A stretch of DNA of 64,000 nucleotides, taken from assembly GCF_030549525.1 (NCBI RefSeq), contig NZ_CP130831.1, positions 2,257,501 through 2,321,500 on the forward strand, written 5' to 3'. This document shows, piece after piece, positions 35,391-44,353 of the stretch. Source of the stretch: Stenotrophomonas sp. 704A1 (GTDB lineage: Bacteria; Pseudomonadota; Gammaproteobacteria; Xanthomonadales; Xanthomonadaceae). The notes beneath the pieces are model-generated. The model was not told the origin of the DNA. It searched no databases and saw only the letters and a program-made list of their open reading frames with translations. Each line of letters opens with the position of its first letter. The stretch's first letter is position 1. The translations under genes and the position numbers were made by a program.

Positions 35391-35756
35391 TTACAGCGGC
35401 ATGTTCATCACGTCCTGGTAGGCCTGGACGAGACGGTTGCGGACTTCCACGGTGGCGCGGAAGGCGATCTGGGACTGCTGCGAGGCGACCATCACCTTGG
35501 CCAGGTCGGCACCGGGCTCGCCCAGTTCGAAGGCCTTGGCCAGCGCGCCGGATTTCTGCTGTGCGTCGTTGACGCCGGCGATGGCGCCGCGCAGGGTTTC
35601 GGTGAAGCTGGCAGGCTGGACCTGCGGCGCATCCAGCACCGTGCCCGGCAGGGCATTGCTACGCGGCGCTTCGGCCAGCGGGTTGAGCGCTGGCTGTCCC
35701 ATCTGGGTCTGATAGGAGCGGATCTGGGAAAGGATCGAAGTGACGGAGTGGGACAT
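35391..35756 (-). CDS. fliE: Flagellar hook-basal body protein FliE
   Basis: 121 residues from the ATG at 35756 (MSHSVTSILSQIRSYQTQMG). The C-terminal half holds the family signature (VMVASQQSQIAFRATVEVRNRLVQAYQDVMNMPL region, 88-121). Connects the MS ring and export gate to the rod. First gene of the fliE-F-G-H-I-J-K run, with a sigma-54 promoter about 50 nt upstream. Confidence 0.95.
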   Translation of the reverse strand: MSHSVTSILSQIRSYQTQMGQPALNPLAEAPRSNALPGTVLDAPQVQPASFTETLRGAIAGVNDAQQKSGALAKAFELGEPGADLAKVMVASQQSQIAFRATVEVRNRLVQAYQDVMNMPL

Positions 35757-35803
35757 CTGCAACGGTTCCAGAAACAGGGATGGGGGTGTCTGCTGGAGCA
35801 GGT

Positions 35804-35817
35804 GCAAGTGCCGTGCC
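35804..35817 (-). promoter_or_regulatory. Sigma-54 promoter of fliE
   Basis: Minus strand CGGCACGGCACTTGCACC, with GG and GC 10 bases apart and -24/-12 boxes near consensus. Predicted start near 35792, giving a leader of about 36 nt. A palindrome AAACCGGTTT (35819-35828) borders the -24 box. Confidence 0.88.
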
Positions 35818-35892
35818 GAAACCGGTTTTCGATTCAGTGAGGTGAGGGTGTGGGGGGGCTGGCAGGGCGGCGCCCTGCACCCGCCGACGCCA

Positions 35893-35916
35893 CGTCAACG
35901 TCAACGTCAACGTCAA
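35893..35916. repeat. Four tandem CGTCAA hexamers
   Basis: The hexamer CGTCAA is repeated four times without error in the fliE upstream gap. It is a possible site of slipped-strand copy-number change; it encodes nothing supported. Confidence 0.9.
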
Positions 35917-35938
35917 AAGCGGGCTGCCCGTGGGTTGG

Positions 35939-36036
35939 CGGGGTGGGTCCGGTTGCGGGGGACGCTGCAAGTACGTCCATGTAAGCTCGGTCGCCGCATC
36001 CATGCGGCTCACGCCCCCGCAACCGGACCCACCCCG
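35939..36036. repeat. 98-bp element with perfect 23-bp inverted ends
   Basis: The arm at 35939-35961 (starting CGGGGTGGGTCCGG) is the exact reverse complement of 36014-36036. The 52-nt interior contains a second small hairpin (GCCGCAT-CC-ATGCGGC). It lies in the 442-nt gap between fliE and the small secreted protein gene, which otherwise holds the fliE promoter, the hexamer repeat and another palindrome. It may be a miniature mobile repeat or a structured RNA element. Confidence 0.9.
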
Positions 36037-36087
36037 CCTTCGACAGTTTCCCGCTGCGGCCGGAAGGGCATGAACTGCTCTTGGTGA

Positions 36088-36107
36088 GTGTCGACCTGGG
36101 TCGACAC
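36088..36107. repeat. Palindrome GTGTCGACC-TG-GGTCGACAC
   Basis: Perfect 9-bp arms around a 2-nt centre, followed by a further imperfect hairpin (CACCGGG near 36119 with CCCGGTG near 36132). I believe similar GTCGAC palindromes recur in Stenotrophomonas intergenic DNA, but this was not checked. Confidence 0.7.
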
Positions 36108-36198
36108 GTTCTGGTCGGCACCGGGGCGGGTCCCGGTGCGACGCAACGGGCGCTGACCGCCATTGGCGGCGCCATTTAACCGGCGTCGGATTTCTGGC

Positions 36199-36615
36199 CT
36201 AGGGCTGCAGGGTCCAGTGGCCGGAATTCTGGCGCTGGCGCGGTGCGATGGGGCCGTCGTGCTGGGTGTAGATGAAACGGCCCTGGCGGTTGCTCAGGCA
36301 GGTCAGCAGCAGGGTGTAGTGGGCGGGGCCGGCCGGGTGGGCTTCGGTCATCCGGATTTCGGCGATATGCGGGGCCAGGCGCTGGTAGCGGTAGCTGCCG
36401 CCGATGCGCAGCTCGGTGCCGAGAACGTCCAGCACGTACTGGCTGGCGGCGAAGCTGACCTGCACCATGCGCCCGGCGTTGGGGTTGTCCGGTGCGTACA
36501 GCGGGTCGCTGAGGTTGGTGAACTGGCGCTGCTCCAGCGTCGTGGGCAGGGTGCAGTCGGCGGCGGTGGCCACGGCCGGGCAGAGCAGGGCGGCAAGCAG
36601 GGTCAGGCGATGCAT
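36199..36615 (-). CDS. Small secreted protein of unknown function
   Basis: 138 residues from the ATG at 36615, with GAGG nine nt upstream. The N-terminus MHRLTLLAALLCPAVATAADC is a signal peptide with predicted cleavage after ATA or TAA. The mature part has two Cys (ADCTLP and LLTCLSNRQG) that could form a disulfide, and a motif RFIYTQHDGPIA near the end. I do not recognise the family. It stands alone between fleQ and the repeat-rich gap upstream of fliE, on the same strand, 171 nt after fleQ. A link to motility is not shown by the sequence. Confidence 0.75.
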   Translation of the reverse strand: MHRLTLLAALLCPAVATAADCTLPTTLEQRQFTNLSDPLYAPDNPNAGRMVQVSFAASQYVLDVLGTELRIGGSYRYQRLAPHIAEIRMTEAHPAGPAHYTLLLTCLSNRQGRFIYTQHDGPIAPRQRQNSGHWTLQP

Positions 36616-36786
36616 GGCGGAACCTCGTTGGGGTGTCCTTGCCATGCTGCGCACTGCGATTGCGTTGTCTCTAGGAAAACATGCAAATGCAGGGGCAAGC
36701 AGGCCGCGGGTGAAACCACCGCGCCACAAACACCAACGCCCGGGCAAGCCCAGGCGTTCGTGCCCCCTTCATGCTGGCGACGCGCG

Positions 36787-38291
<1,505 letters not shown>

Positions 38292-38295
<4 letters not shown>

Positions 38296-38669
38296 GACCG
38301 TTCCTCCTTGAGGCCTTCCAGGATCGGCATGACTTCCTGGATGTAGGACAGCTTGCTGACGAAGTTGTCGGCACCGGCGCGCAGCGCGTGCTCGCGGTGC
38401 TCGACGTCGTCGAAGTGGCTGGCAATCACGATGTACGGTGCATCGTCCTGCGACTTGATCAGGCGGGTGGCCTGCAGGCCGCCCATCTCCGGCATCGCCA
38501 GGTCCATCAGCACCACCTGCGGGCGCAGGCTCTCGGAGCGCTCGATCGCTTCCAGGCCGTTGCCGGCGCTGCCGACGATCTGCAGCCAGTCGATCTTGCG
38601 GAAATGGCGCATGGCGGCATTGATGAAGCCCTCGTGGTCATCGACCAGCAGGACTGTGAGCTTGTTCAT
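38292..38669 (-). CDS. Single-domain response regulator between rpoN and fleQ
   Basis: 125 residues from the ATG at 38669 (MNKLTVLLVDDHEGFI), chosen because AAAAGG lies about 8 nt upstream; the ATG at 38678 overlaps that ribosome site. The receiver has the DDH acidic cluster, phospho-acceptor Asp in VLMDLAMPEMGG, and Lys in FVSKLS. It resembles the receiver half of NarL/FixJ regulators without the DNA-binding half. Being fused by overlap to fleQ and 14 nt from rpoN, it may modulate FleQ or sigma-54 activity; that is inference. Confidence 0.85.
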
Positions 38670-38683
38670 GTCCAACATCCTTT

Positions 38684-40093
38684 TCAGCCCACCCGGGCCA
38701 GCTGCGGTTGCCTGGCGCTGAGCCGGCGCCGTTCGCGGGCCGGGGCGATATCCAGTTGTTCGCGGTATTTTGCGACGGTTCGACGGGCAATGTTCACTCC
38801 CTGCCGCGACAGCAGCCCGGCGATGGCTTCGTCGGCCAGCGGCCGGCCGGCCGGTTCGGCATCGATCAGGCGCCGCACCATGGCCTTGACCGCCTGCCCG
38901 GAGACGCTGGCGCCTTCCAGGCGCACGGCGAAGAAGTGTTTCAGTTCAAAGGTGCCGCGCGGGGTCTGCAGGTACTTGCCGGTGGTGATGCGCGAGACGG
39001 TGGACTCGTGCATGCCGATTTCCTCGGCCACCTCCTTCAGGGTCAGCGGGGCCATGGCTTCCTCGCCACGCACCAGGAAGGCGGCCTGGCGCTCGACGAT
39101 CACCCGCGCGGTGCGCAGCAGGGTGTCATAGCGCATCGACAGGCCGCGGCTGAACCAGCGCGCTTCCTGCAGCATCTCGCGCAGTGCCGGGGCGGTCTCG
39201 CTGCTGTCGGCCAGCGCCTGTTCGTACTGGCTGTTGATCGACACGCGGCGGCTGGTGGCCGGGTTCAGCGCTACCTTCCACTGCTCGTCGGCGTGCCAGG
39301 CGACCACATCGGGCACCACCGCGGCGTTGCGCTCGGGCAGCAGGCTGTCGCCGGGGCGCGGCTGCAGCGACAGGATCAGGCGCACCGCTTCGCGTACGTC
39401 GTCGAGCTCGGCGTCGTGCTGGCGGGCGAGGGCGGGGTAGTCGTGCGCGGCCAGTGCATCCAGCGCGCCGTCCAGGATGCGTGCGGCCAGGTGCCGCGCA
39501 GGCACCACGCCGTGCAGGCTGCACAGCTGCGCGAGCAGGCATTCGCGCAGGTCCTGCGCGGCCATGCCGGCCGGGTCGCCCTGCAGCAGGCACTGGCGGA
39601 TGGCTTCGACGCCGTCGGCATCGATGTCGAACTGGGCGCTGGCCAGCAGCTGCAGCTGTGCCAGCGGCGCCTGCAGGTAACCGGCATCGTCGCAGTGCTC
39701 CAGCCAGAATGCGGCCACCGCCAGTTCGCGATCGTCCAGGTCCAGCGCCAGGCGCTGCAGCACGCGCAGCTGGGGGTCGCTGGATTCGCCGGCGGCGATG
39801 CGCGCCATGCGGTCGTCGTCGCCGTCCTGCCAGCTGGTGCCGGCCACGTCCCACATCGACGACTCGGGCAGCTCGTCGAATGCGGCCGTTTCCAGCGTGG
39901 TGGCCGCGGCCTCGGTGGCCTCGGCCGCTGGGGCCTCGGCGTCCTCGATCTCAAGCAGCGGGTTGGAGTCCAGCAGGCGCTGGATTTCCTGTTCCAGGTG
40001 CAGACCGTCCAGCTGCAACAGCCGGATCGACTGCAGCAGCTGCGGCGTCAGGTGGAGGTGTTGGCCCAGTTGGGTGGAAAGTGCAGCCTTCAT
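38684..40093 (-). CDS. rpoN: RNA polymerase sigma-54 factor RpoN (flagellar copy)
   Basis: 469 residues. Gln/Leu-rich region I (MKAALSTQLGQHLHLTPQLLQSIRLLQL) for activator response, acidic region II, core-binding domain, and the C-terminal RpoN box ARRTVAKYRE, which reads the -24 element. Xanthomonads often carry two rpoN genes, the one beside fleQ being called rpoN2; the location here fits that copy. It serves the sigma-54 promoters at flhB, fliL, fliE, fliD, flgG, flgB and flgA. A palindrome at 40206-40222 stands about 110 nt upstream of its start. Confidence 0.97.
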   Translation of the reverse strand: MKAALSTQLGQHLHLTPQLLQSIRLLQLDGLHLEQEIQRLLDSNPLLEIEDAEAPAAEATEAAATTLETAAFDELPESSMWDVAGTSWQDGDDDRMARIAAGESSDPQLRVLQRLALDLDDRELAVAAFWLEHCDDAGYLQAPLAQLQLLASAQFDIDADGVEAIRQCLLQGDPAGMAAQDLRECLLAQLCSLHGVVPARHLAARILDGALDALAAHDYPALARQHDAELDDVREAVRLILSLQPRPGDSLLPERNAAVVPDVVAWHADEQWKVALNPATSRRVSINSQYEQALADSSETAPALREMLQEARWFSRGLSMRYDTLLRTARVIVERQAAFLVRGEEAMAPLTLKEVAEEIGMHESTVSRITTGKYLQTPRGTFELKHFFAVRLEGASVSGQAVKAMVRRLIDAEPAGRPLADEAIAGLLSRQGVNIARRTVAKYREQLDIAPARERRRLSARQPQLARVG

Positions 40094-40205
40094 CGTGGTT
40101 CCCCGGCGCCGCTCCCCGACGCCTTGTGGAACACATCTTGCTTTTGATCCGGCGGGCGCGGAATCGGGGGGTTCCTGAGGCCTTTGGTGGTGTTCCCGAC
40201 AGGGT

Positions 40206-40222
40206 GTAGGGAAATTCCCTAC
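40206..40222. promoter_or_regulatory. Perfect 17-bp palindrome upstream of rpoN
   Basis: GTAGGGAA-A-TTCCCTAC. The inverted TTCCCTA heptads resemble sites for NarL/FixJ-family dimers (for example BvgA- or RcsB-like boxes), and the gene just upstream (40355-40993) encodes such a regulator. The rest of the 261-nt gap (40094-40354) shows no terminator or clear -10/-35 boxes. Confidence 0.5.
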
Positions 40223-40354
40223 TCCGGTGCGGGTTCTTGACGATTGGCCCGGCTAACCCGTTGATTCGTGGTGGAAGCGCCGTGTCAGCGGCGGTACGCC
40301 GTGTACGTATTTCCGTCAGGTGCTGTCAGGGTGACGGCTTTTCGGCGCCAGCGG

Positions 40355-40993
40355 TCATTCCAGCTCGTGCTGGTGGCGCGCGGCCAGCAACAGCAGATCG
40401 TTGGCGCGGCGGCAGCCGAGCGATTCCATCATGCGCGCGCGGTGGGTCTCCACCGTCTTGACGCTGATGCCGAGATCGGCGGCGATTTCCTTGTTGCTCT
40501 CTCCCTTGCCGATGCGTCGCAGGATCTCGCGCTGGCGCGGCGACAGTGCCGCAATGCCGGTCGGCTTCTCGCGGCCGAGCATCGGCGCCAGCATCTTGGC
40601 CGAGATCTGCGGGCTCAGGAACACCTGGCCGGCGTGCGCGGCGCGCAGCGCCAGTTCCAGCTCCTGCGGGGCGGCATCCTTGACCACGAAACCGACCGCG
40701 CCGCGATCCAGCGCATCGCGCACATGCGCCGCATCGTCATGCATGGTCATCATCACCACGCGGGTTCCCGGCGCACGCAGGCGGATGTCGCTCAGTGCTT
40801 CCAGGCCGGTACGACCGGGCAGTGACAGGTCCATCAGCACCACATCCGGGGCGTGCTGCAGGGCCATCTGCAGGGCCTGTTCGGCATTGCTGGCCTCGGC
40901 CACCAGCTGCACGTCGGCAAACCCCTGCAGCAGCCGCGCCAGGCCGGCGCGAACCAGGGTGTGATCGTCGACGATGAGAACTCGCACAGGCAC
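40355..40993 (-). CDS. NarL/FixJ-family response regulator
   Basis: 212 residues. Receiver with DDHTLVRAGL, phospho-acceptor Asp in VLMDLSLPGRTG, Thr in MMTMHD and Lys in FVVKDA; then a LuxR-type helix-turn-helix (LSPRQREILRRIGKGESNKEIAADL, ISVKTVETHRARMM, near 145-195). The start is a GTG at 40993 or at 40987; neither has a strong ribosome site. No kinase gene lies next to it. It sits between the PilZ gene and rpoN, and the palindrome at 40206 suggests it may control rpoN. Confidence 0.92.
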   Translation of the reverse strand: MPVRVLIVDDHTLVRAGLARLLQGFADVQLVAEASNAEQALQMALQHAPDVVLMDLSLPGRTGLEALSDIRLRAPGTRVVMMTMHDDAAHVRDALDRGAVGFVVKDAAPQELELALRAAHAGQVFLSPQISAKMLAPMLGREKPTGIAALSPRQREILRRIGKGESNKEIAADLGISVKTVETHRARMMESLGCRRANDLLLLAARHQHELE

Positions 40994-41078
40994 GCTGGAG
41001 GTTGGGGAGGGGGGTCCACCTTAACTTAGCTGAACGGACCCGCCAAGGGCCGCCGGTCCGCCGTCAGGATGGCAGGTT

Positions 41079-41657
41079 TCAACGCGCGCGGCGCGCTTCG
41101 GCCACCTGGCGCCGGTGCAGCCGGAACAGGTGCCGCTCCATCGCCATCTCCAGGCCATCGCCGAGGCGATGGAAGCGCAGCCACAGGTAATGGCCGCCAC
41201 CGCCGTCGGCGGCTTCGGCGATGACTTCCACCGGCAGGTCGATATGGTCCGGCAGCCAGTCGCTGGGCTGCAGCCGGACCACGCCGGCCTGGCCGGCGCT
41301 GGCGCCGCTGCGCGGCCCCAGCTGCAGACGGATGCCGCGACGCGACCAGCGCACCGGGCGCAGGGTCAGCTCCTGGCCCTGCTGGCGGACCAGGCGGCCC
41401 AGCAGCACCATGGTCAGGTCCATCTTCGCTTCCAGTCGCTGCAGCTGCAGGCTGGCTTCGGTGCGTTCGTCATGCTCGTCGACACGGCTGTCCTCGACCA
41501 GCGCCAGGCTGCGCAGCAGGCCTTCGGCGCTGCTGGTGCGGCCCATCGCGCTGCCGGCCTGGAACTCGGCCGGCAGGGCCAGTTCGCAGCTGAGCGTTTC
41601 GTCGAACAGCTCGCTCTCGGCGGGATGGTGCAGGGAGGTGGTCGGCAGCACGGTCAT
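41079..41657 (-). CDS. PilZ-like domain protein in the fliD operon
   Basis: 192 residues. The pattern of beta strands (LTLRPVRWSRRGIRLQLG, HYLWLRFHRL) is that of an atypical PilZ domain with an N-terminal helical extension; a clear RxxxR plus D/NxSxxG pair is not evident, so c-di-GMP binding is doubtful. Its start overlaps the fliT-like gene (ATGA), placing it at the end of the fliD-fliS-fliT operon. Perhaps an adaptor linking c-di-GMP to filament assembly or motor function; inference only. Confidence 0.75.
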   Translation of the reverse strand: MTVLPTTSLHHPAESELFDETLSCELALPAEFQAGSAMGRTSSAEGLLRSLALVEDSRVDEHDERTEASLQLQRLEAKMDLTMVLLGRLVRQQGQELTLRPVRWSRRGIRLQLGPRSGASAGQAGVVRLQPSDWLPDHIDLPVEVIAEAADGGGGHYLWLRFHRLGDGLEMAMERHLFRLHRRQVAEARRAR

Positions 41658-41947
41658 GCCAGCGATTCTGCCTGCAGGTAGGCATGCGCGGCGCGAAGCG
41701 AGCGACGGCCATCCTGCATCTGCACCGACACCGCGTCGCGGCGCTGGCGCAGCAGGCCCAGCAGGCTCTGCTGGCGTTCCAGCAGGGCCGAGAGCGGGGC
41801 GTGGTCGGCGGCGGTCAGCGGCTGGCTCAGCAGCGCATGCAGGGTGCTGTCATGGCCATCGAGCAGGCTGTCTGCGTGCTCGAAGGCTTCTTCGCCCAGG
41901 GCCTTCTCGAAGGCATCCAGCTGCGCGTTGAGTTCCAGCAGGCTCAT
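41654..41947 (-). CDS. FliT-like flagellar chaperone
   Basis: 97 residues, all helical and Leu/Gln-rich (LLELNAQLDAFEKAL, SALLERQQSLLGLLRQRRDAV). It overlaps fliS upstream and the PilZ gene downstream by 4 bases each. Position and size fit FliT, which holds FliD before export, though sequence similarity of FliT proteins is always weak. Assignment is mainly from context. Confidence 0.7.
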   Translation of the reverse strand: MSLLELNAQLDAFEKALGEEAFEHADSLLDGHDSTLHALLSQPLTAADHAPLSALLERQQSLLGLLRQRRDAVSVQMQDGRRSLRAAHAYLQAESLA

Positions 41948-42360
41948 GGTGCCACCGCGGCCGCGCGGCGCTGCTCGTGCGGGATGGCATTCCAGGCGCC
42001 GTCGATCTCACCCAGCAGCTGCAGCGACTCGTCCAGCGCGGCACGGTCGTTGTGCAGGTTGGCTTCGGTCAGGCGTTGCAGCAGGTAGTCGTACAGCGCC
42101 GACAGGTTGCCGGCGATCTCGCCGCCGGCTTCATGGTCCAGCGAGCCGTTCAGGTGGGCGACGATCGCACAGGCCTCGCCGATCGCCTTGCCCTTGCCGG
42201 CCTGGTCGCCACGCTCCAGGGTGGCCTGCGCACGACGCACGCGCTCCAGTGCGCCCGACAGCAGCAGCGCCACCAGTTTGTGCGGGTCGGCATCGGCGAC
42301 CGCGCTGGTCACACCCACCTGGCGGTATTGCTCGGCGTACTGACGGCTGGAACCGTACAT
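41944..42360 (-). CDS. fliS: Flagellin chaperone FliS
   Basis: 138 residues. N-terminal YAEQYRQVGVTSAVADADPHKLVALLLSGAL and the helix KGKAIGEACAIVAHLNGSLD are typical of FliS, which binds the flagellin C-terminus and prevents early polymerisation. It lies 130 nt after fliD; that gap has no obvious terminator. Confidence 0.96.
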   Translation of the reverse strand: MYGSSRQYAEQYRQVGVTSAVADADPHKLVALLLSGALERVRRAQATLERGDQAGKGKAIGEACAIVAHLNGSLDHEAGGEIAGNLSALYDYLLQRLTEANLHNDRAALDESLQLLGEIDGAWNAIPHEQRRAAAVAP

Positions 42361-42490
42361 TCGTGATTCTCCCTATGCGCTGGGTGCCGGCGACGGATCG
42401 GGAAGACCGTTGGCACCGGCACTGCGATGATTGCTGTTGCGTCCGTTATCGGTGCGTACGGCGCCAAACTTGAGCGCCGCGCGCGATTCC

Positions 42491-43909
42491 TCAGCGGTTC
42501 AACTGGGCCAGCTGCTGCTGCAGCGCGGTGTTGCTCTGCTGCAGCTTGCCCATCAGGCTGTCCAGCGCCACGAACTGCTTCTTGTAGCGGGCCTCGACGC
42601 CGACCATGCGCGCGTCCAGGTCCTTGCGCCGCTTGTCGATGTTGTCCAGGGTGCTGTTCAGGCCCTTGGTGCGGGCAACGAAGGCGCCTTCCTTGCCGAC
42701 CGTGGTGCTCACATAGCCGTCCACCAGCGAGTACAGGCGGCCGGCGCCACCGGTATCGCCGGTGACCGCCTGGCGGATCTTCTCCGGCTGCGCGGCGAGG
42801 GCGGCTGCGAACTTGGTGCTGTCCAGCACCAGGGTGCCATCGGCATTGGGGTAGCCGCGCGTCTGCAGGCCCAGCGCCTTGGCATCCAGCTGGTCACCGG
42901 CCAGGTCCTTGAGCACGCCGGACATCGTCGAACGCAGCTGGGCGATCGCACCGCGCATCTGCGCGTCGCCGGTCAGCGCCGCCGCTTCCTTGGTCTTCTG
43001 GTCGTACTTGGTTTCGGTGTTGATCGCCGCGATGGCCGCGTTGTAGGCGGTGACGAACTCCTGCATCACCTTGGTCGCGGCGGTGGTGTCGGTGCTGATG
43101 GTGACGGTGCTGAGCCCCGGCGTCTTCAGGTTCAGGGTCAGGCCCGGCACCGCATCGGCCACGGTGTTGCTGGCGCTCACCACTTCCACGCCGTCGATGG
43201 TCAGCCGCGCGTCGGTGGCGGGGCTGTTTTCCTTCAGGCTGCCGACCAGGGCGCCCAGCTTCGGATCGCTGCCGCCATACTCCAGCTTGATCGCGCTGGC
43301 CGCGCCGGTCTTCTCCTGGGCGATCGACAGGTACTGGTTGTCGCCGGAGCTGATCAGCGTGGCCTGCACGCCTTCCTTGCGGCCGGCGGCATCGATCTTG
43401 TTGCGTACCGTGGTCAGGGTGTCGCCTGCCTCGACCTCGATGTTCATGGTCTTGGCCTTGTCACCCACGCCCACCGTCAGCGTCAAGGTTCCGGCACCGA
43501 AGGTATCGGTCTTGGGCACCGAGGTGTCGGCGATCAGCTTGTGCGCCGATGCCAGGTTCTTCACCTCGATCTTGTGGGTGCCGTTGGACGCGGCGGCCTT
43601 GCTGGTGCCGAGGTCGTACAGCGCCACCGACGCGGTCAGCACGTCGTCGGCGTTGTTGGGGCCGGCCTTGCCGGTTGCAGTGACGGTGCGGGTGTCGAAG
43701 GCGGTGGTGGCCTTCAGCGCGGTCAGCGCGGTCTTCAGCTTGTCGAAGGCCGCGGTGACGGTGCCGAGCGACGACAGCTGCATCTTGGTCTTGGACTGCT
43801 GCAGGTTCAGCGCGTTGTCGGCTGGCTTGCGGTCGGCCGCGACCAGCTGGTTGACGATGCTGGAGATATCCAGCCCTGAGCCGATGCCACCGTATCCAAA
43901 GTCTGCCAC
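42491..43909 (-). CDS. fliD: Flagellar filament cap protein FliD
   Basis: 472 residues. N-terminal D0 region (GSGLDISSIVNQLVAADRKP) and C-terminal coiled coil (KKQFVALDSLMGKLQQSNTALQQQLAQL) are both conserved; the centre is Thr/Ala/Gly-rich as in other caps. The pentameric cap folds flagellin onto the growing filament. Preceded by a sigma-54 promoter with a leader of about 85 nt; followed by fliS, the fliT-like gene and the PilZ gene. Confidence 0.97.
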   Translation of the reverse strand: MADFGYGGIGSGLDISSIVNQLVAADRKPADNALNLQQSKTKMQLSSLGTVTAAFDKLKTALTALKATTAFDTRTVTATGKAGPNNADDVLTASVALYDLGTSKAAASNGTHKIEVKNLASAHKLIADTSVPKTDTFGAGTLTLTVGVGDKAKTMNIEVEAGDTLTTVRNKIDAAGRKEGVQATLISSGDNQYLSIAQEKTGAASAIKLEYGGSDPKLGALVGSLKENSPATDARLTIDGVEVVSASNTVADAVPGLTLNLKTPGLSTVTISTDTTAATKVMQEFVTAYNAAIAAINTETKYDQKTKEAAALTGDAQMRGAIAQLRSTMSGVLKDLAGDQLDAKALGLQTRGYPNADGTLVLDSTKFAAALAAQPEKIRQAVTGDTGGAGRLYSLVDGYVSTTVGKEGAFVARTKGLNSTLDNIDKRRKDLDARMVGVEARYKKQFVALDSLMGKLQQSNTALQQQLAQLNR

Positions 43910-44006
43910 GTCGTTTCTCCTGGTATCCGGGCCCGGCCGTCATGCGGCGGCCCGTCGTCAACGAAAATAGCGGCCTGCGCCGCCGGGTCTTGAGGACTTC
44001 GTTGAT

Positions 44007-44020
44007 GCATGCGCCGTGCC
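44007..44020 (-). promoter_or_regulatory. Sigma-54 promoter of fliD
   Basis: Minus strand TGGCACGGCGCATGCA, a full TGGCAC -24 box with GC 10 bases after GG and only one mismatch in TTGC. Predicted start near 43995. A second sigma-54 site faces the other way 21 nt upstream. Confidence 0.85.
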
Positions 44021-44040
44021 ACGGATTCAGTGGACGGTTC

Positions 44041-44056
44041 TGGCACGCCGGTTGCA
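44041..44056 (+). promoter_or_regulatory. Consensus sigma-54 promoter on the plus strand, no gene visible downstream
   Basis: TGGCACGCCGGTTGCA matches TGGCAC-N5-TTGCA at every conserved base. Predicted start is near 44067. Downstream plus-strand sequence to 44353 has no supported reading frame and then runs antisense to fliC. Confidence 0.7.
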
Positions 44057-44109
44057 GGAGGTCTGGGGCAGGGTGCGGGTGGGTTCACCGCAGGCTGCCG
44101 GGAGTCTGC

Positions 44110-44139
44110 AAAAAACCCTCCCCCAAACGCAGGGGAGGG
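44110..44139 (-). terminator. Intrinsic terminator downstream of the fliC cluster
   Basis: Perfect 8-bp stem (CCCTCCCC at 44116-44123 with GGGGAGGG at 44132-44139) followed on the minus strand by six T. It lies about 215 nt after the stop of the last fliC, so the transcript carries a long 3' tail or a separate small RNA. Confidence 0.85.
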
Positions 44140-44303
44140 ATCAGGCTACTGAACAATCGGGGGGAGACGAAGCCGCCCGGTGCGTACAGTCAAAAGTACA
44201 GCGCTGAAAGAGAGGTCCGCAGGGGCGGGCGATGCCAAGCCGGTTCGGGAAACGTCCCGGGCCGGGCATGGCCCGCGCCTGTGAGCGCCGCGGCATTCCG
44301 GTT

Positions 44304-44337
44304 GCCGCGGCCGTCGAAGTGATCCGACGGCCGCGGC
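44304..44337 (-). terminator. 13-bp hairpin directly after the last fliC
   Basis: GCCGCGGCCGTCG (44304-44316) pairs perfectly with 44325-44337 across an 8-nt loop, starting 16 nt after the fliC stop. No T-tract on the minus strand; it may stabilise the mRNA end or be bidirectional. Confidence 0.65.
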
Positions 44338-44353
44338 GCCTTGTTGCCGTGGA

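Noticed and set aside
35939..36036. Intrinsic terminator
   Set aside because: The 23-bp arms are separated by 52 nt and have no T-tract; the structure is far larger than a terminator and sits upstream of fliE rather than after a gene end.
35834..36175. Minus-strand frame of 113 codons in the fliE upstream gap
   Set aside because: It is made of the hexamer repeat, the 23-bp inverted element and palindromes; no ribosome site or protein-like composition.
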